In this document: positions 8,740 to 18,700 of the stretch, in pieces
Layout of the letters: each line of letters starts with the position of its first letter
How positions within the stretch are numbered: the stretch's first letter is position 1
Assembly (NCBI GenBank): GCA_031406575.1
Contig: JANOHP010000247.1
Span: forward strand, 30,510-94,509
DNA length: 64,000 nucleotides
Source of the DNA: Ga0077555 sp031406575
Lineage (GTDB): Bacteria > Pseudomonadota > Alphaproteobacteria > Rhizobiales > Hyphomicrobiaceae
Direction: 5' to 3'
Position numbers and translations under genes: made by a program
Notes under the pieces: generated by a model
The model's input: the letters and a program-made list of their open reading frames with translations, nothing else
The model's database searches: none
Told to the model about the DNA's origin: nothing

Positions 8740-9447
8740 ATGCGACCCATCGTGAATATTGTCGCCGTGATCGGCGTGCTGGGCGTCAGCGGCTGCGACA
8801 TGCTGCCGGATTCGGTGAGTGCTCTCATTACGCGCCCGCAAACGGCAGCGACGGGCGCGTTCAAGAACGGCACCTTCAAAGGTCAGCTCAAAGTCGAGTT
8901 CCTGGAGCCGAAAGGTCCGGAGGATCGCAACGTTCGATTGATCGAGCCCTTCGGTTACAAGGACAGCAGGGGCGTCGATTGGGATGTGCCCAGTGGCTTC
9001 GTGTCCGACGGAGCGTCGATCCCCTGGAGCCTGTGGTCGTTCATCGGTGGGCCGTTCGACGGGCCGCACCGCGACGCGGCCATCATCCACGATTATTTCT
9101 GCACCAACAAAACTCGTAAATGGGAGGACGTGCACACCATGTTCCTCGAAGCCGCCCTGCGGCGTGGCGTGCCCGAATCCACGGCCCAGACGATGTATGC
9201 GGGCATTCTGTACGGTGGCCCCCGGTGGGACGCGCCCAGCGTTCTCAATCGCGCCCAGATGGTGCCCACACCCGGAGCCCGGCCCCCACCCACCGATCCC
9301 GGCATTACGAAGCGCTCCCCGACGGTGACCGAAAAACAGCAGTTCGAAGAGCTGAAGCGATGGATTGAAGCCACCAATCCCACGCCCGACCAGATCAAGA
9401 GAAAGGTCGAAGAGATGCGCGCCTCCGAAGGCAAGGCGCACAAGTGA
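8740..9447 (+). CDS. DUF1353 family lipoprotein
   Basis: 235 residues. The N-terminus MRPIVNIVAVIGVLGVSGC ends in a lipobox (V-S-G-C), so it should be lipidated and membrane-anchored. The core carries the DUF1353 signature: SDGASIPWSLWSFIGGPF, then HRDAAIIHDYFC and a WEDVHTMFLEAAL helix. The family occurs in phages and bacteria and has no proven function. The C-terminal 60 residues are Pro-rich and then helical and charged. GGGGAGCGGG precedes the ATG. It stands alone, 31 bases before an SDR gene on the same strand. Confidence 0.85.
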   Translation: MRPIVNIVAVIGVLGVSGCDMLPDSVSALITRPQTAATGAFKNGTFKGQLKVEFLEPKGPEDRNVRLIEPFGYKDSRGVDWDVPSGFVSDGASIPWSLWSFIGGPFDGPHRDAAIIHDYFCTNKTRKWEDVHTMFLEAALRRGVPESTAQTMYAGILYGGPRWDAPSVLNRAQMVPTPGARPPPTDPGITKRSPTVTEKQQFEELKRWIEATNPTPDQIKRKVEEMRASEGKAHK

Positions 9448-9478
9448 CGCTCAGCCCGGATAGCAGCAAAGGCCTTTC

Positions 9479-10339
9479 ATGGTGACGCCAACGGGCATGG
9501 TAACGGCAACGGGGCGTCGCAAATCGATCCTCATTACCGGATGCTCGACCGGCATTGGGCTAGCGACCGCGCGTGCGCTCAAATCGCGTGGCTGGCGCGT
9601 GATCGCCACGGCGCGCAAGCCGGCAGACTTGGCACGTCTGGCCGATGTCGAGGGGTTGGAGACCATCGCGCTGGAAATGAGCGATCCCACCTCCGTGCGG
9701 GCGTGCGCCGAGGACGTTCTGACGCGCACCGATCACCGCCTCGACGCGCTCTACAACAACGCCGCCTACGGCATGATCGGCGCCATGGAAGACACGAGCG
9801 CCGGTGATCTGCGATCGCATTTCGAGGTCAATGTCGTGGCCACCCACGAGCTGACGCGATTGATCGTGCCGGCGATGCGCGCGGCGGGCGGCGGGCGCAT
9901 CGTCATGTGCTCCTCGGTGCTGGGGTTCGTTTCGGGGCCTTATCGCGGGGCCTATGCGGCTTCCAAATACGCGCTCGAGGCGATCTCGGATGCGCTGCGG
10001 GTGGAACTGGCGCCGGCCGGCATTCACGTGGCGCTGATCGAACCGGGTCCCATCGAAACCGAATTCCTGGCGTCGACGCTGGCCAAGTTCAAGGCGTCGA
10101 TCGACATCGAGAACTCGCCCCATCGCGACTTTTATCGGCGGCGGCTGGCGATGATGGAGGCCGGCGGAAAGAGCCGGTTCAAACTCGGGCCGCAAGCCGT
10201 GGCGGACAAGATCGTGCACGCGTTGGAATCGACGCGGCCGAAAACGCGCTATCGCGTGGGCATGGCGACGCAGATCGCCGCTGTCCTCAAAAGCGTGCTG
10301 CCCGATCGGATTCTGGACCGTCTCGTGTCACAGGTGTGA
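9479..10339 (+). CDS. short-chain dehydrogenase/reductase
   Basis: 286 residues, classical SDR with an extended C-terminus. TGCSTGIG binds the dinucleotide and NNAAYG is the NNAG-like motif. The catalytic Ser is in MCSSVLGF and Tyr/Lys in YAASK; EPGPIETEF follows. The basic residue after the first strand (TARKPADL) suggests NADP(H). The length and the C-terminal helix (VLKSVLPDRILDRLVSQV) resemble the retinol or hydroxysteroid-type SDRs of proteobacteria, but the substrate cannot be read from sequence. It may share a transcript with the lipoprotein gene and converges with ubiG three bases beyond its stop. Confidence 0.88.
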   Translation: MVTPTGMVTATGRRKSILITGCSTGIGLATARALKSRGWRVIATARKPADLARLADVEGLETIALEMSDPTSVRACAEDVLTRTDHRLDALYNNAAYGMIGAMEDTSAGDLRSHFEVNVVATHELTRLIVPAMRAAGGGRIVMCSSVLGFVSGPYRGAYAASKYALEAISDALRVELAPAGIHVALIEPGPIETEFLASTLAKFKASIDIENSPHRDFYRRRLAMMEAGGKSRFKLGPQAVADKIVHALESTRPKTRYRVGMATQIAAVLKSVLPDRILDRLVSQV

Positions 10340-10342
10340 CCC

Positions 10343-11101
10343 TCAGGCGGGCTTGGCGGCCGACACCAAGTAATTGACGTCGGTGTCGGCTGCAAGCGAC
10401 CACGCGTCGGTGAACGGATCGTAGACCATGCCCTCGGTATGCAGACTTTGGAGGTGCGACGCCGCGAGATAGCGTGCCATCTCGTCAGGCGTCACGAAGC
10501 GCTCCCACCGATGCGTGCCCACGGGCAACCAGCGCAGCACGTACTCGGCGCCGACGATGGCGAGCAACCAGGCTTTCATCGTGCGATTGATCGTCGACGT
10601 GATGAGCAGCCCGCCAGGACGCACGAGCTGCGTGCACAGCGCTAGAAAGGCGCCGGGGTCGGGAACGTGCTCGACGACCTCGAGGCACAAGACGGCATCG
10701 AACGTGATCCCTTCCGCGACCAGATCCTCGACTGTCGCTGCCCGATAGGCGATGTCGAGCCCGAACTCCGCCGCGTGACGGCTCGCCGCCTCGATGTTTT
10801 CCTGGCCCGGATCGATCCCCGTAACGGTGGCGCCCAGGCGCGCGATCGGTTCCGACACCAATCCGCCGCCGCAGCCGATGTCGAGAACGCGCAGTCCCTC
10901 GAACGGTCGCAGACGCTCCGTGGGTCGCTGAAAGTGGGCCACCAGCCGCGCGCGCATGAACGACAGGCGCGCGGGTCCGAGGCGATGGAGGGGGCGGAAT
11001 TTGCCGTGCGGGTCCCACCATTCCGCCGCAATCCGCGCGAAGGCATCGATTTCGGCGGGATCGAGCGTCGTCGATCGAGGGAGGGGCTGTGGGTCTGACA
11101 T
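10343..11101 (-). CDS. ubiG: bifunctional ubiquinone O-methyltransferase UbiG
   Basis: 252 residues. SAM-dependent methyltransferase performing both O-methylation steps of ubiquinone synthesis. The opening (IDAFARIAAEWWDPHGKFRPLHRLGPARL) is diagnostic of UbiG. Motif I is VLDIGCGGG, motif II lies in DAVLCLEVVEHVPD and motif III in LVRPGGLLITSTINR. The segment YVLRWLPVGTHRWERFV is the membrane-association region described in this family. It faces away from lysC, the usual arrangement in Hyphomicrobiales. Confidence 0.95.
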   Translation of the reverse strand: MSDPQPLPRSTTLDPAEIDAFARIAAEWWDPHGKFRPLHRLGPARLSFMRARLVAHFQRPTERLRPFEGLRVLDIGCGGGLVSEPIARLGATVTGIDPGQENIEAASRHAAEFGLDIAYRAATVEDLVAEGITFDAVLCLEVVEHVPDPGAFLALCTQLVRPGGLLITSTINRTMKAWLLAIVGAEYVLRWLPVGTHRWERFVTPDEMARYLAASHLQSLHTEGMVYDPFTDAWSLAADTDVNYLVSAAKPA

Positions 11102-11469
11102 GCGTCACCATTGGGTCGGGCGCGTTTCGCGTGTCAAGGACATCGATATCCGCTCCGCTCCCGTGACCGCCGAATCCGCGACGAAACTGCCGAATTTCTG
11201 CAAAGCTTCTGGTCTTTTGCCGGTGTCGCTGTCTTGGTTTCGCCAAGGGTGGCCAAACGATCGTCGATAGCCCATCGGGTCCTATCGCCGCAATTCCCGG
11301 CAGGCGGCCCAAAGTCCCGGCGCGGCTCCTATTGCGTGCCATGTTTTGTTGCATGGGCCAAGCTGCTCGAGTATGCATGGCGGAAGCGTCGGGCCACGTT
11401 GACGAGGCCGATCGACACAGCACGGAAAGATCGAGACCTCGGCTGGGGGACCCTCGACGGGAAGGCCCG

Positions 11470-12732
11470 ATGACAACGCTTGTCATGAAGTTCGGCGGCA
11501 CGTCGGTCGCCAACGTGGAGCGCATTCGCAACGTCGCGCGCCACGTCAAACGGGAGGTCGACGCGGGCAACAAGGTCGCGGTCGTCGTCTCGGCCATGTC
11601 GGGCACGACCAATCAACTGGTTTCGTGGGTGCGCGAGGCATCGCTGCTGCACGATGCGCGCGAATACGACGCCGTGGTCGCCTCCGGCGAGAACGTCACC
11701 GCAGGACTGCTCGCCATCGCGTTGCAATCGATGGGGGTATCAGCGCGGTCCTGGCAGGGGTGGCAGATTCCCGTCGTCACCGACAATGCGCACGGCGCGG
11801 CCCGAATCATGAGCATCGACGGCACACGGCTGAAAGAACGACTGGCGTCGGGAGAAGTGGCGGTCGTCGCCGGGTTCCAAGGCATCGAACCCGAGCGCAA
11901 TCGCGTGGCGACGCTGGGGCGTGGCGGGTCCGACACCAGCGCCGTGGCCCTGGCCGTGGCAATCGATGCCGACTTGTGCGACATCTACACAGATGTCGAC
12001 GGCGTCTACACGACCGACCCACGCGTCGTTCCCAAAGCGCGGCGCATGACGAAAATCTCCTACGAGGAGATGCTCGAGATGGCGTCGCTGGGGTCGAAAG
12101 TGTTGCAGACGCGCTCGGTCGAGTTGGCGATGGTGTACCGTGTGCGCACGCGGGTCCTGTCGAGCTTCGTGGCACCCGACCAAATGAAGGCTGCCCACCC
12201 CGATACGTGGGATACGGTGGGCACCATACTTTGCGACGAGGAAGAGATCGTGGAATCGCAAGTCGTCAGCGGCATCGCTTATTCGAAAGACGAAGCCAAG
12301 GTCACGTTGCGCAAAATTGCCGACAAGCCGGGAGTGGCGGCCGCCGTGTTCGGTCCGCTGGCCCAGGCCAACGTCAACGTCGACATGATCGTGCAGAACC
12401 TGTCGTCGGACGGCCGCCACACGGATATGACGTTCACGGTGCTGGAATCGGAGCTGCCGCGGACGCTCGACGTGCTGAAAGCGACGCGCGACGAGATCGG
12501 CTATTTCGACGTCGACAGCTCCGCCGACGTCGTCAAAGTCTCCGTGATCGGGATCGGCATGCGCAGCCACGCCGGAGTAGCGGCCGAAATGTTCAAGGCA
12601 CTCGCCGAAAAAGGCATCAACATTCAGGCGATCACCACTTCGGAGATCAAAATCAGCGTATTGATCAATTCTGCCTATACTGAACTCGCCGTACGCACAC
12701 TGCACTCGCTCTACGGCCTCGACGCCGATTGA
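11470..12732 (+). CDS. lysC: aspartate kinase
   Basis: 420 residues from the ATG at 11470 (GGGAAGG upstream); the frame is open from 11332 but the family starts at MTTLVMKFGGTSV. It catalyses the first step of Lys/Thr/Met synthesis, aspartate to aspartyl phosphate. The kinase domain has KFGGTSV, GRGGSDTSAVALA and DVDGVYTTDPRVVPKA. Two C-terminal ACT domains (about 265-340 and 345-415) give allosteric feedback control. An internal start for a beta subunit, as in some aspartokinases, is possible but not evident. First gene of the lysC-ptsP-prfA-prmC block. Confidence 0.96.
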   Translation: MTTLVMKFGGTSVANVERIRNVARHVKREVDAGNKVAVVVSAMSGTTNQLVSWVREASLLHDAREYDAVVASGENVTAGLLAIALQSMGVSARSWQGWQIPVVTDNAHGAARIMSIDGTRLKERLASGEVAVVAGFQGIEPERNRVATLGRGGSDTSAVALAVAIDADLCDIYTDVDGVYTTDPRVVPKARRMTKISYEEMLEMASLGSKVLQTRSVELAMVYRVRTRVLSSFVAPDQMKAAHPDTWDTVGTILCDEEEIVESQVVSGIAYSKDEAKVTLRKIADKPGVAAAVFGPLAQANVNVDMIVQNLSSDGRHTDMTFTVLESELPRTLDVLKATRDEIGYFDVDSSADVVKVSVIGIGMRSHAGVAAEMFKALAEKGINIQAITTSEIKISVLINSAYTELAVRTLHSLYGLDAD

Positions 12733-12872
12733 GCCGTGCCGGCGCCACGAACAGGCGCCGAAGACAACGCGCAGGGTGTAGACCCGTCTCGTGGCTCGCG
12801 CGGGCACCGGGATGAACCGACCAGGAGCTGGCGCGGCATTTCGCAAATGCCGGAATTGGGAACAGGCTCGAG

Positions 12873-15161
12873 ATGGCCAAGAGACCGCTGGACGAACCGC
12901 GCCATGCCGAACCGGCAGCGCTCCGGCCGATCCTTCGCCGCTTGCGCGAAACCATGGCCGAGACCGACGACGGCCAGAGCCGCCTCGACAAGATCGTGCG
13001 CCACATCGCGGGCCTCATGGTGGCCGAAGTCTGCTCCATCTATCTCAAGCGCCAGGACGGATCGCTCGAGTTGTTCGCCACCGAAGGCCTGAACCGCAGC
13101 GCCGTGCACGCGATGTTCATGCGGCGCGGTGAAGGCCTCGTGGGGCGCTGCGCGGAGTTGGCCATTCCGATCAATGAGCCCGAAGCACAGAAACATCCCG
13201 CGTTCTCCTATCGCCCCGAAACGGGTGAGGAAGTGTATCACTCGTTCCTCGCAGTCCCGATCCAGCGCAGCGGCAACGTGCTGGGTGTGCTCACCGTCCA
13301 GAACCGCACGCGGCGCGAGTATTCCGACGACGACGTCGAGGCGCTGCAGACGACGGCGATGGTGCTGGCCGAGCATCTCGTGTCGGGCGAAGTGGCGGGA
13401 TCGGGAACCGCGGCCGCCCTCGAGCGGATGCAGAGCCACGTCGTCAAAGCGCAGCCGATCTCGGAAGGGCTGGCGCTGGGCCATGTCGTGTTGCACGAGC
13501 CGCGCGTGGCCGTTACGGACCTGACGAGCGACGACCCCGATGCGGAGAAATTCCGCCTCGACACGGCGCTGGCTGAACTCAAGGCGACACTCGACGAACT
13601 CATCGATCAAGGCGAACTGGCGCGCGCCGGCGAGCATCGCGACGTGCTCGAGGCCTATCGCATGTTCGCCAACGATCGCGGCTGGCAACGCCGCTTGGGC
13701 GAAGCCGTCGAATCCGGGCTGACCGCGGAAGCCGCCGTCGAGCAGGTGCAGAACGGGTCGCGGACGCGCATGCTGCGCCAGGGCGACCCCTTTTGGCGTG
13801 AGCGGTTGCGCGACCTCGACGATTTGTCCGATCGGCTGCTGCGCATGCTGGCGGCGCACAAGGATGGCGGCGCAACGCGCACCGAGCTGCCGCCCGACGC
13901 GGTGCTCGTCGCTCGTACGATGGGTGCCGCCGATCTGCTCGATTACGATCGATCGCGTCTGCGCGGGCTCGTCATCGAAGACGGCAGCGGCCAGAGCCAT
14001 GTCGCGATCGTTGCCCGAGCGCTCGGATTGGCAGCCGTCGGCCAAGCACGCGGCATCATGGAACGCGTCGAGCGCGGCAATGCCATCATCGTCGATGCGG
14101 AGTCGGGCGAAATCTACCTGCGGCCGACGCCCGAGGTGATTTCCGCCTTCAGCGACAAAGCCCGCTTCCGGGCGCGGCGACAGTCCAAATACGACTCGCT
14201 GCGCGGTGCGCCGGCGATGACACGGGACGGCGAGCGTGTCGCGTTGATGATCAATGCCGGGCTGCAAGTCGATCTTGCCCACCTCAAGGATTCGGGCGCC
14301 GACGGCATCGGGCTCTTCCGCACCGAATTACAGTTCATGATCGCCTCGTCGTTCCCCCGACTCGAACGGCAGACGCAAGCCTACCGCGCCGTCATGGCGG
14401 AAGCGGAGGGGCGTCCCGTGGTGTTTCGCACGCTCGATATCGGCAGCGACAAAACACTGTCCTACATGCCGCACGAGGCGGAGGAAAATCCAGCGTTGGG
14501 CTGGCGCGGCATCCGGCTGGCGATGGACCGGCCGATGCTGTTGCGAACGCAGCTTCGGGCGTTGATCCGGGCAGCAGCGCCACAGGAATTGCGGATCATG
14601 ATCCCGATGGTCTCGGAGCTGTCCGAGATCCTGACGGTGAAATCGCTCATCGATCGCGAATGCGAGTTGGCGCTGCGGCGCGGGACGGCCATTCCCGAGA
14701 AGATCCATTTCGGCATCATGGTCGAGGTGCCGTCGCTGCTGTTCGATTTGGACGGCGTCATTCCGCACGTGGATTTCGTATCGGTCGGCACCAACGATCT
14801 GATGCAGTATTTCTATGCCGCCGATCGTTCCAACAGCCACGTGTCGGGCCGCTTCGATCCCTTGTCGCCGCCGTTCTTGCGGGTGCTGCGATCGGTTGTC
14901 GAAGCGGCGGCCCGACACGACGTGCCCGCCACGATCTGCGGGGAGATCGGTGGACGGCCCCTGGAAGCGATGGCGCTGATTGGGCTGGGCTACCGCTCAC
15001 TCTCGATGGCGCCCGCCAACGTCGGCCCGGTCAAGGCGATGGTGATGTCGCTCGATGCCAGCCGCATCGCCAGCCACATCACCACGCTGATCGACAAGGG
15101 CGGCGGCAGCCTGCGCGACGAGCTGCTGCGCTACGCCGAAAACGAGGGCGTGGAACTGTGA
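12873..15161 (+). CDS. ptsP: PEP-protein phosphotransferase of the nitrogen PTS
   Basis: 762 residues. Enzyme I-Ntr transfers phosphate from PEP to NPr (PtsO) in the nitrogen/potassium regulatory PTS. An N-terminal GAF domain (about 25-170) senses small molecules, glutamine in the known family. Next come the EI N-terminal helical domain and the phosphohistidine domain with His376 in GQSHVAIVARAL. The PEP-binding barrel carries LFRTELQFM, FRTLDIGSDK, GTNDLMQYFYAADRSN and the catalytic Cys in PATICGEIGG. Full length with all active-site motifs. Position between lysC and prfA is standard for the order; the 140-base gap after lysC may allow an internal promoter. Confidence 0.95.
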   Translation: MAKRPLDEPRHAEPAALRPILRRLRETMAETDDGQSRLDKIVRHIAGLMVAEVCSIYLKRQDGSLELFATEGLNRSAVHAMFMRRGEGLVGRCAELAIPINEPEAQKHPAFSYRPETGEEVYHSFLAVPIQRSGNVLGVLTVQNRTRREYSDDDVEALQTTAMVLAEHLVSGEVAGSGTAAALERMQSHVVKAQPISEGLALGHVVLHEPRVAVTDLTSDDPDAEKFRLDTALAELKATLDELIDQGELARAGEHRDVLEAYRMFANDRGWQRRLGEAVESGLTAEAAVEQVQNGSRTRMLRQGDPFWRERLRDLDDLSDRLLRMLAAHKDGGATRTELPPDAVLVARTMGAADLLDYDRSRLRGLVIEDGSGQSHVAIVARALGLAAVGQARGIMERVERGNAIIVDAESGEIYLRPTPEVISAFSDKARFRARRQSKYDSLRGAPAMTRDGERVALMINAGLQVDLAHLKDSGADGIGLFRTELQFMIASSFPRLERQTQAYRAVMAEAEGRPVVFRTLDIGSDKTLSYMPHEAEENPALGWRGIRLAMDRPMLLRTQLRALIRAAAPQELRIMIPMVSELSEILTVKSLIDRECELALRRGTAIPEKIHFGIMVEVPSLLFDLDGVIPHVDFVSVGTNDLMQYFYAADRSNSHVSGRFDPLSPPFLRVLRSVVEAAARHDVPATICGEIGGRPLEAMALIGLGYRSLSMAPANVGPVKAMVMSLDASRIASHITTLIDKGGGSLRDELLRYAENEGVEL

Positions 15162-15458
15162 TAGAGGCGCTGTCGTGGGCGACCAATCGGCGGCGAGTCG
15201 TAAGGTCGTAGGGCGCAAGTGCGAAGCATATTGCGCCGCCGTGATCTCAACCTCACCGTGGGAATTCGTGGCGCACCGCAATACGCCCAAGTGGGCTAAT
15301 GCGCCCTATGGGCGGCGCGCCGACGCCCCCAGCTTGGGGATAACGGGGACAATCCAGCATGATGGCCCGTCGCGGCGGCGCGCGGCTTTGACACGTGCCG
15401 CGCCCTGGAGCCTATAGGCCCAAAGCACCTTCGTGCGTCACTCGTAGGTTGCCACATC

Positions 15459-16142
15459 ATGCAGTCACTGGTGCCATTCCGTCGGCCGTTCCTCGGTGAG
15501 CCCGTCCCGTCTTTCGAGGTGTCTGCGGACGTGATCGCCGAACATCCCGCTTGGACGGACCCCGCCTCGGGTCAACTCTTCCGCGACATGCGAACGGCAT
15601 ACGGTGGCACGCGCGGGCAGATCGCTGCGCATTTGGCGACGACAGCCGATGTCGTCCAGGCCCTCGAATCGGGACGTTTGCGTGCCCTTCCGCCTTGGCC
15701 GATCACGCAGCGCATCGTCATCGCCTACGGTCGTCTGCTCGAACTCGACATGGGCCCGGCCCTGAGCCGTATCCGACAACAGACCCAAGCAACCGATCGG
15801 GCCGTCCCGGATCACGAGAGACGCTGCGCGCTGTCGCCGCCTGCGCTGGCGCCACCCCTCATGCGCGCGCTGCCCCCCTCCCGCGCCGCCCACAGTGCGG
15901 ACCGTCGCGCCCGTTGCGTGCGGCGGGCCCGATACGCTGCGCCGGTGCTGTTGCTGGCGAGCTTGGTTTTCGTGCCGCGCGTGCCCAGCGCCATCGTCGA
16001 GGCCGGGTTCAGCACCATTGCCGCTGGCATTGCCGTCGCAGTTCCCCGATCGGCGGGCATGCCAGCCGAGGCGCTCGTGTGGATCGATGTTGCCGACCCG
16101 CAATCTCGAAAATCCGACAAATTGCGTCTCGACCCGCGTTAG
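15459..16142 (+). CDS. HTH-domain protein with single membrane segment
   Basis: 227 residues. Residues about 35-95 form an HTH/RodZ-like domain (GTRGQIAAHLATTADVVQAL ... ITQRIVIAYGRLLELD). A basic, Pro-rich linker follows (PPLMRALPPSRAAHSADRRA), then one hydrophobic segment near 168-184 (YAAPVLLLASLVFVPRV) and a short tail. This is a cytoplasmic HTH plus anchor, as in membrane-tethered regulators or RodZ-type scaffolds. It sits between ptsP and prfA, where Hyphomicrobiales often carry such a gene. The initiator ATG at 15459 has only a weak ribosome site (TAGG). Function unknown. Confidence 0.72.
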   Translation: MQSLVPFRRPFLGEPVPSFEVSADVIAEHPAWTDPASGQLFRDMRTAYGGTRGQIAAHLATTADVVQALESGRLRALPPWPITQRIVIAYGRLLELDMGPALSRIRQQTQATDRAVPDHERRCALSPPALAPPLMRALPPSRAAHSADRRARCVRRARYAAPVLLLASLVFVPRVPSAIVEAGFSTIAAGIAVAVPRSAGMPAEALVWIDVADPQSRKSDKLRLDPR

Positions 16143-16244
16143 GAGTATGGATGCGCAGCCCAGGGCACCGTGGCGGATCGATCCGCTCGGCGTCGATGGG
16201 GCCGTCCCTCTGCCTCGAGGCCTTCGCCGGACTTGACCGAGATC

Positions 16245-17333
16245 ATGAGCACCATACCGACGCAGAAACTCGACCGCCTCGTCGAGCGCTGGCAGATGAT
16301 ACAGGCCGAGTTGAATGCGGGACCGGGGCAAGTGGCGCTCGTGGCGCTCTCCAAGGAATTCGCCGATCTCGACCCCATCGTGCGCACGATCAATGCGCTG
16401 CGCGATGCCGAGCGCGAGCGGGATGATTTGGACGGGATGCTGGCCGAAAGCGGCGGCGACCCGGACATGGCCGATCTGGCGCGGCAGGAACGCGACGCAG
16501 TGGGCGCGCGGCTGGAAGCCCTCGAACGCCGGCTCACGATCGACTTGCTGCCCAAAGACGCGGCCGACGAGCGCAGCGCCATCCTCGAAGTGCGCCCCGG
16601 CACGGGCGGCGACGAGGCCGCACTGTTCGCCGCCGATCTCTTTCGCATGTATTCCCGATACGCCGAGCTGCGGGGCTGGAAAGTCGAGGTCATCAGCTTG
16701 TCGGAAAGCGATCTGGGCGGGCTGAAAGAAGTCGTCGCCTCCGTCAGCGGCAAGGGCGTGTTCGCGCGGCTCAAGTTCGAGTCCGGCGTGCACCGCGTGC
16801 AGCGGGTGCCGGCAACCGAGGCCAGTGGCCGTATTCATACGTCGGCGGCCACCGTTGCCGTGCTGCCGGAGGCCGAAGAAGTCGACGTCGACATCAAGCC
16901 CGAAGACATCCGCATCGACACGATGCGCGCGAGCGGGCCGGGCGGCCAGAACGTCAACAAAACGGAATCGGCTGTGCGCATCGTGCACTTGCCGACCGGC
17001 CTCATGGTCGTGGCCTCGGAGAAATCCCAGCATCAAAACCGGCGCACCGCCATGCAGGTGCTGCGCTCGCGCGTCTACGAACACGAACGCCAGCGCGCCG
17101 ACGATGCCCGCGCCCGCGCTCGCAAAGATCAAGTCGGCTCCGGCGATCGGTCCCAGCGCATCCGCACCTACAATTTCGCCCAGGGGCGCGTCAGCGATCA
17201 CAGGATCAATCTGACGCTGCACAAACTGCCGCAAATTCTCGATGGCAGCGCGCTGGACGAACTGATCGATGCGCTGATTACCGAACATCAGGCGAGCCAG
17301 CTCGCGGCGATGAGCGAAATGTCATCCCGATGA
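16245..17333 (+). CDS. prfA: peptide chain release factor 1
   Basis: 362 residues from the ATG at 16245; the frame is open from 16170 but RF1 starts at about this point. It recognises UAA/UAG and triggers peptide release. The stop-codon tripeptide PAT lies in RVPATEASGRIHTS and the catalytic GGQ at 233-235 in GPGGQNVNKTESAVR. The N-terminal helical domain is present. Overlaps prmC by four bases (ATGA), so translation is coupled to the methylase that modifies the GGQ glutamine. Confidence 0.96.
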   Translation: MSTIPTQKLDRLVERWQMIQAELNAGPGQVALVALSKEFADLDPIVRTINALRDAERERDDLDGMLAESGGDPDMADLARQERDAVGARLEALERRLTIDLLPKDAADERSAILEVRPGTGGDEAALFAADLFRMYSRYAELRGWKVEVISLSESDLGGLKEVVASVSGKGVFARLKFESGVHRVQRVPATEASGRIHTSAATVAVLPEAEEVDVDIKPEDIRIDTMRASGPGGQNVNKTESAVRIVHLPTGLMVVASEKSQHQNRRTAMQVLRSRVYEHERQRADDARARARKDQVGSGDRSQRIRTYNFAQGRVSDHRINLTLHKLPQILDGSALDELIDALITEHQASQLAAMSEMSSR

Positions 17334-18271
17334 CAGTCCCGCATGATGCGCCCGCAACCGTCGACAGCACACTGGGCCGGACGGTGGCCACCTTTCGCGA
17401 GGCGGGACTGGAAACTCCCGGGCTCGATGCCCGCCTGCTCCTGGAAGCCGCCCTCGGCCTCGACTCCGTTTCCCTGCTGCGCGAGCCCGGGCGGGTGCTC
17501 ACCGTTGCGGACGTGGCGACGATCCAGGAGATGGCGGCGCGCCGCCTGCGGCGCGAACCGGTTTCGCGGATCGTGGGCCGGCGCTGGTTCTACGGACTGG
17601 AATTCGAGATCGATCCAGCAACACTCGATCCGCGACCGGAGACGGAAACGCTGGTCGAGGGAGTGCTGACCCGGCTGCGGGAGCACGGATTGGCGGATGG
17701 TCGCCCCCTCCGCCTCCTCGACCTTGGAACTGGCTCGGGCGCCATTCTCATCGCGCTCCTGGTGGCGCTGCCCTCCGCCACGGGCCTGGGAACAGACATC
17801 AGTCCTGCGGCGCTCGCAGTGGCGCGGCGCAACGCGTCGAGACACGGCGTGGTCAACCGAGCCGAATTTGGGAACGCGGACTGGTTCGCTGGCGTTGATA
17901 GGCTAAAGTTCGACGTTATCGTCTCCAATCCGCCCTACATCGCCACTGGCGAGCTGCCCGCCCTCGAGGCCGAGGTTGCCCGCTACGATCCTAGGGCAGC
18001 GCTGGACGGGGGCACGGACGGCCTGGCGGCCTACCGAGCCCTGATTTCAGCGGTGCCGGCATTCCTCGCACCGACCGGACTCCTCGTGCTGGAGGTGGGT
18101 GCGGGACAAGACCAGCAGGTTTCCCGACTCTGCGAAGACGCCGGACTCGTGGCCGAACCGACCACCCCACTCTGGAAAGACCTCTCGGGTCATGTGCGAT
18201 GTGTTGCTGCAACGCCCCGCCTTGATCCAAATGCGAAAAAATCACTTGGAATTGGAGCCCAATCAAGCTAG
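17330..18271 (+). CDS. prmC: release factor N5-glutamine methyltransferase
   Basis: 313 residues. It methylates the GGQ glutamine of release factors. An N-terminal helical bundle (residues 1-85; GLDARLLLEAALGL) carries substrate specificity. The Rossmann domain follows, with motif I LLDLGTGSGAILIALL and the amide-binding NPPY in VSNPPYIAT. The ATG overlaps the prfA stop, as in many bacteria. The last 30 residues (PRLDPNAKKSLGIGAQSS) extend beyond the core and look unstructured. Confidence 0.95.
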   Translation: MTVPHDAPATVDSTLGRTVATFREAGLETPGLDARLLLEAALGLDSVSLLREPGRVLTVADVATIQEMAARRLRREPVSRIVGRRWFYGLEFEIDPATLDPRPETETLVEGVLTRLREHGLADGRPLRLLDLGTGSGAILIALLVALPSATGLGTDISPAALAVARRNASRHGVVNRAEFGNADWFAGVDRLKFDVIVSNPPYIATGELPALEAEVARYDPRAALDGGTDGLAAYRALISAVPAFLAPTGLLVLEVGAGQDQQVSRLCEDAGLVAEPTTPLWKDLSGHVRCVAATPRLDPNAKKSLGIGAQSS

Positions 18272-18700
18272 CGTCCAAGTCAAGCTCAGGTGCTGAAGCG
18301 TTTCGGACGGTCTCGCCGTGGTTTGAGATCGAGCATTGGGCGTAAAGCCGGCATGAGCGAGCAGCACTTTTCGTCGATTTCCAGAGCTGCATTAGTCGGC
18401 CGCTTACCGGATCGACAGTACTGATCGCGAAACATTCCCGACTGGGACGATCGAGGCCGATCGAGCAGATGCTCTCCTTCTCAGGATTTGAACCGCGCGC
18501 GGCGCGGCTGGGTGACCTTGGCTCAAAAACTTAGAACTTCGAAACGACTCTACCCTCGGCTGCGCTTCGCCATGACGAAGTCTGCCGGGAACGACTTTGA
18601 ATGACAGATCGTAGTTCTGAAGATCGAGTGACCACCCCCAGAGGTGGCCTGATGATCGACGGGTGACTATCGGCAGGCATCAGCGTGAGAACGGGAGCCT
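18272..18700. other. 429-base intergenic region before DUF4167 gene
   Basis: No gene found. The last 150 bases hold one small perfect inverted repeat (CCACC 18632-18636 with GGTGG 18643-18647) and a Shine-Dalgarno-like GGGAG directly before the DUF4167 ATG. The leader is long and could carry regulatory RNA, but I see no recognisable riboswitch. Confidence 0.45.

Noticed and set aside
11270..11469. Lysine riboswitch before lysC
   Set aside because: No L-box-like conserved core seen, and such riboswitches are not typical of alphaproteobacteria.
12711..14282. 523-codon minus-strand frame opposite ptsP
   Set aside because: Antisense of a conserved enzyme; no domain and no ribosome site.
15465..17288. 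607-codon minus-strand frame opposite the HTH gene and prfA
   Set aside because: Runs across two real genes and their gap; composition is typical of antisense translation.
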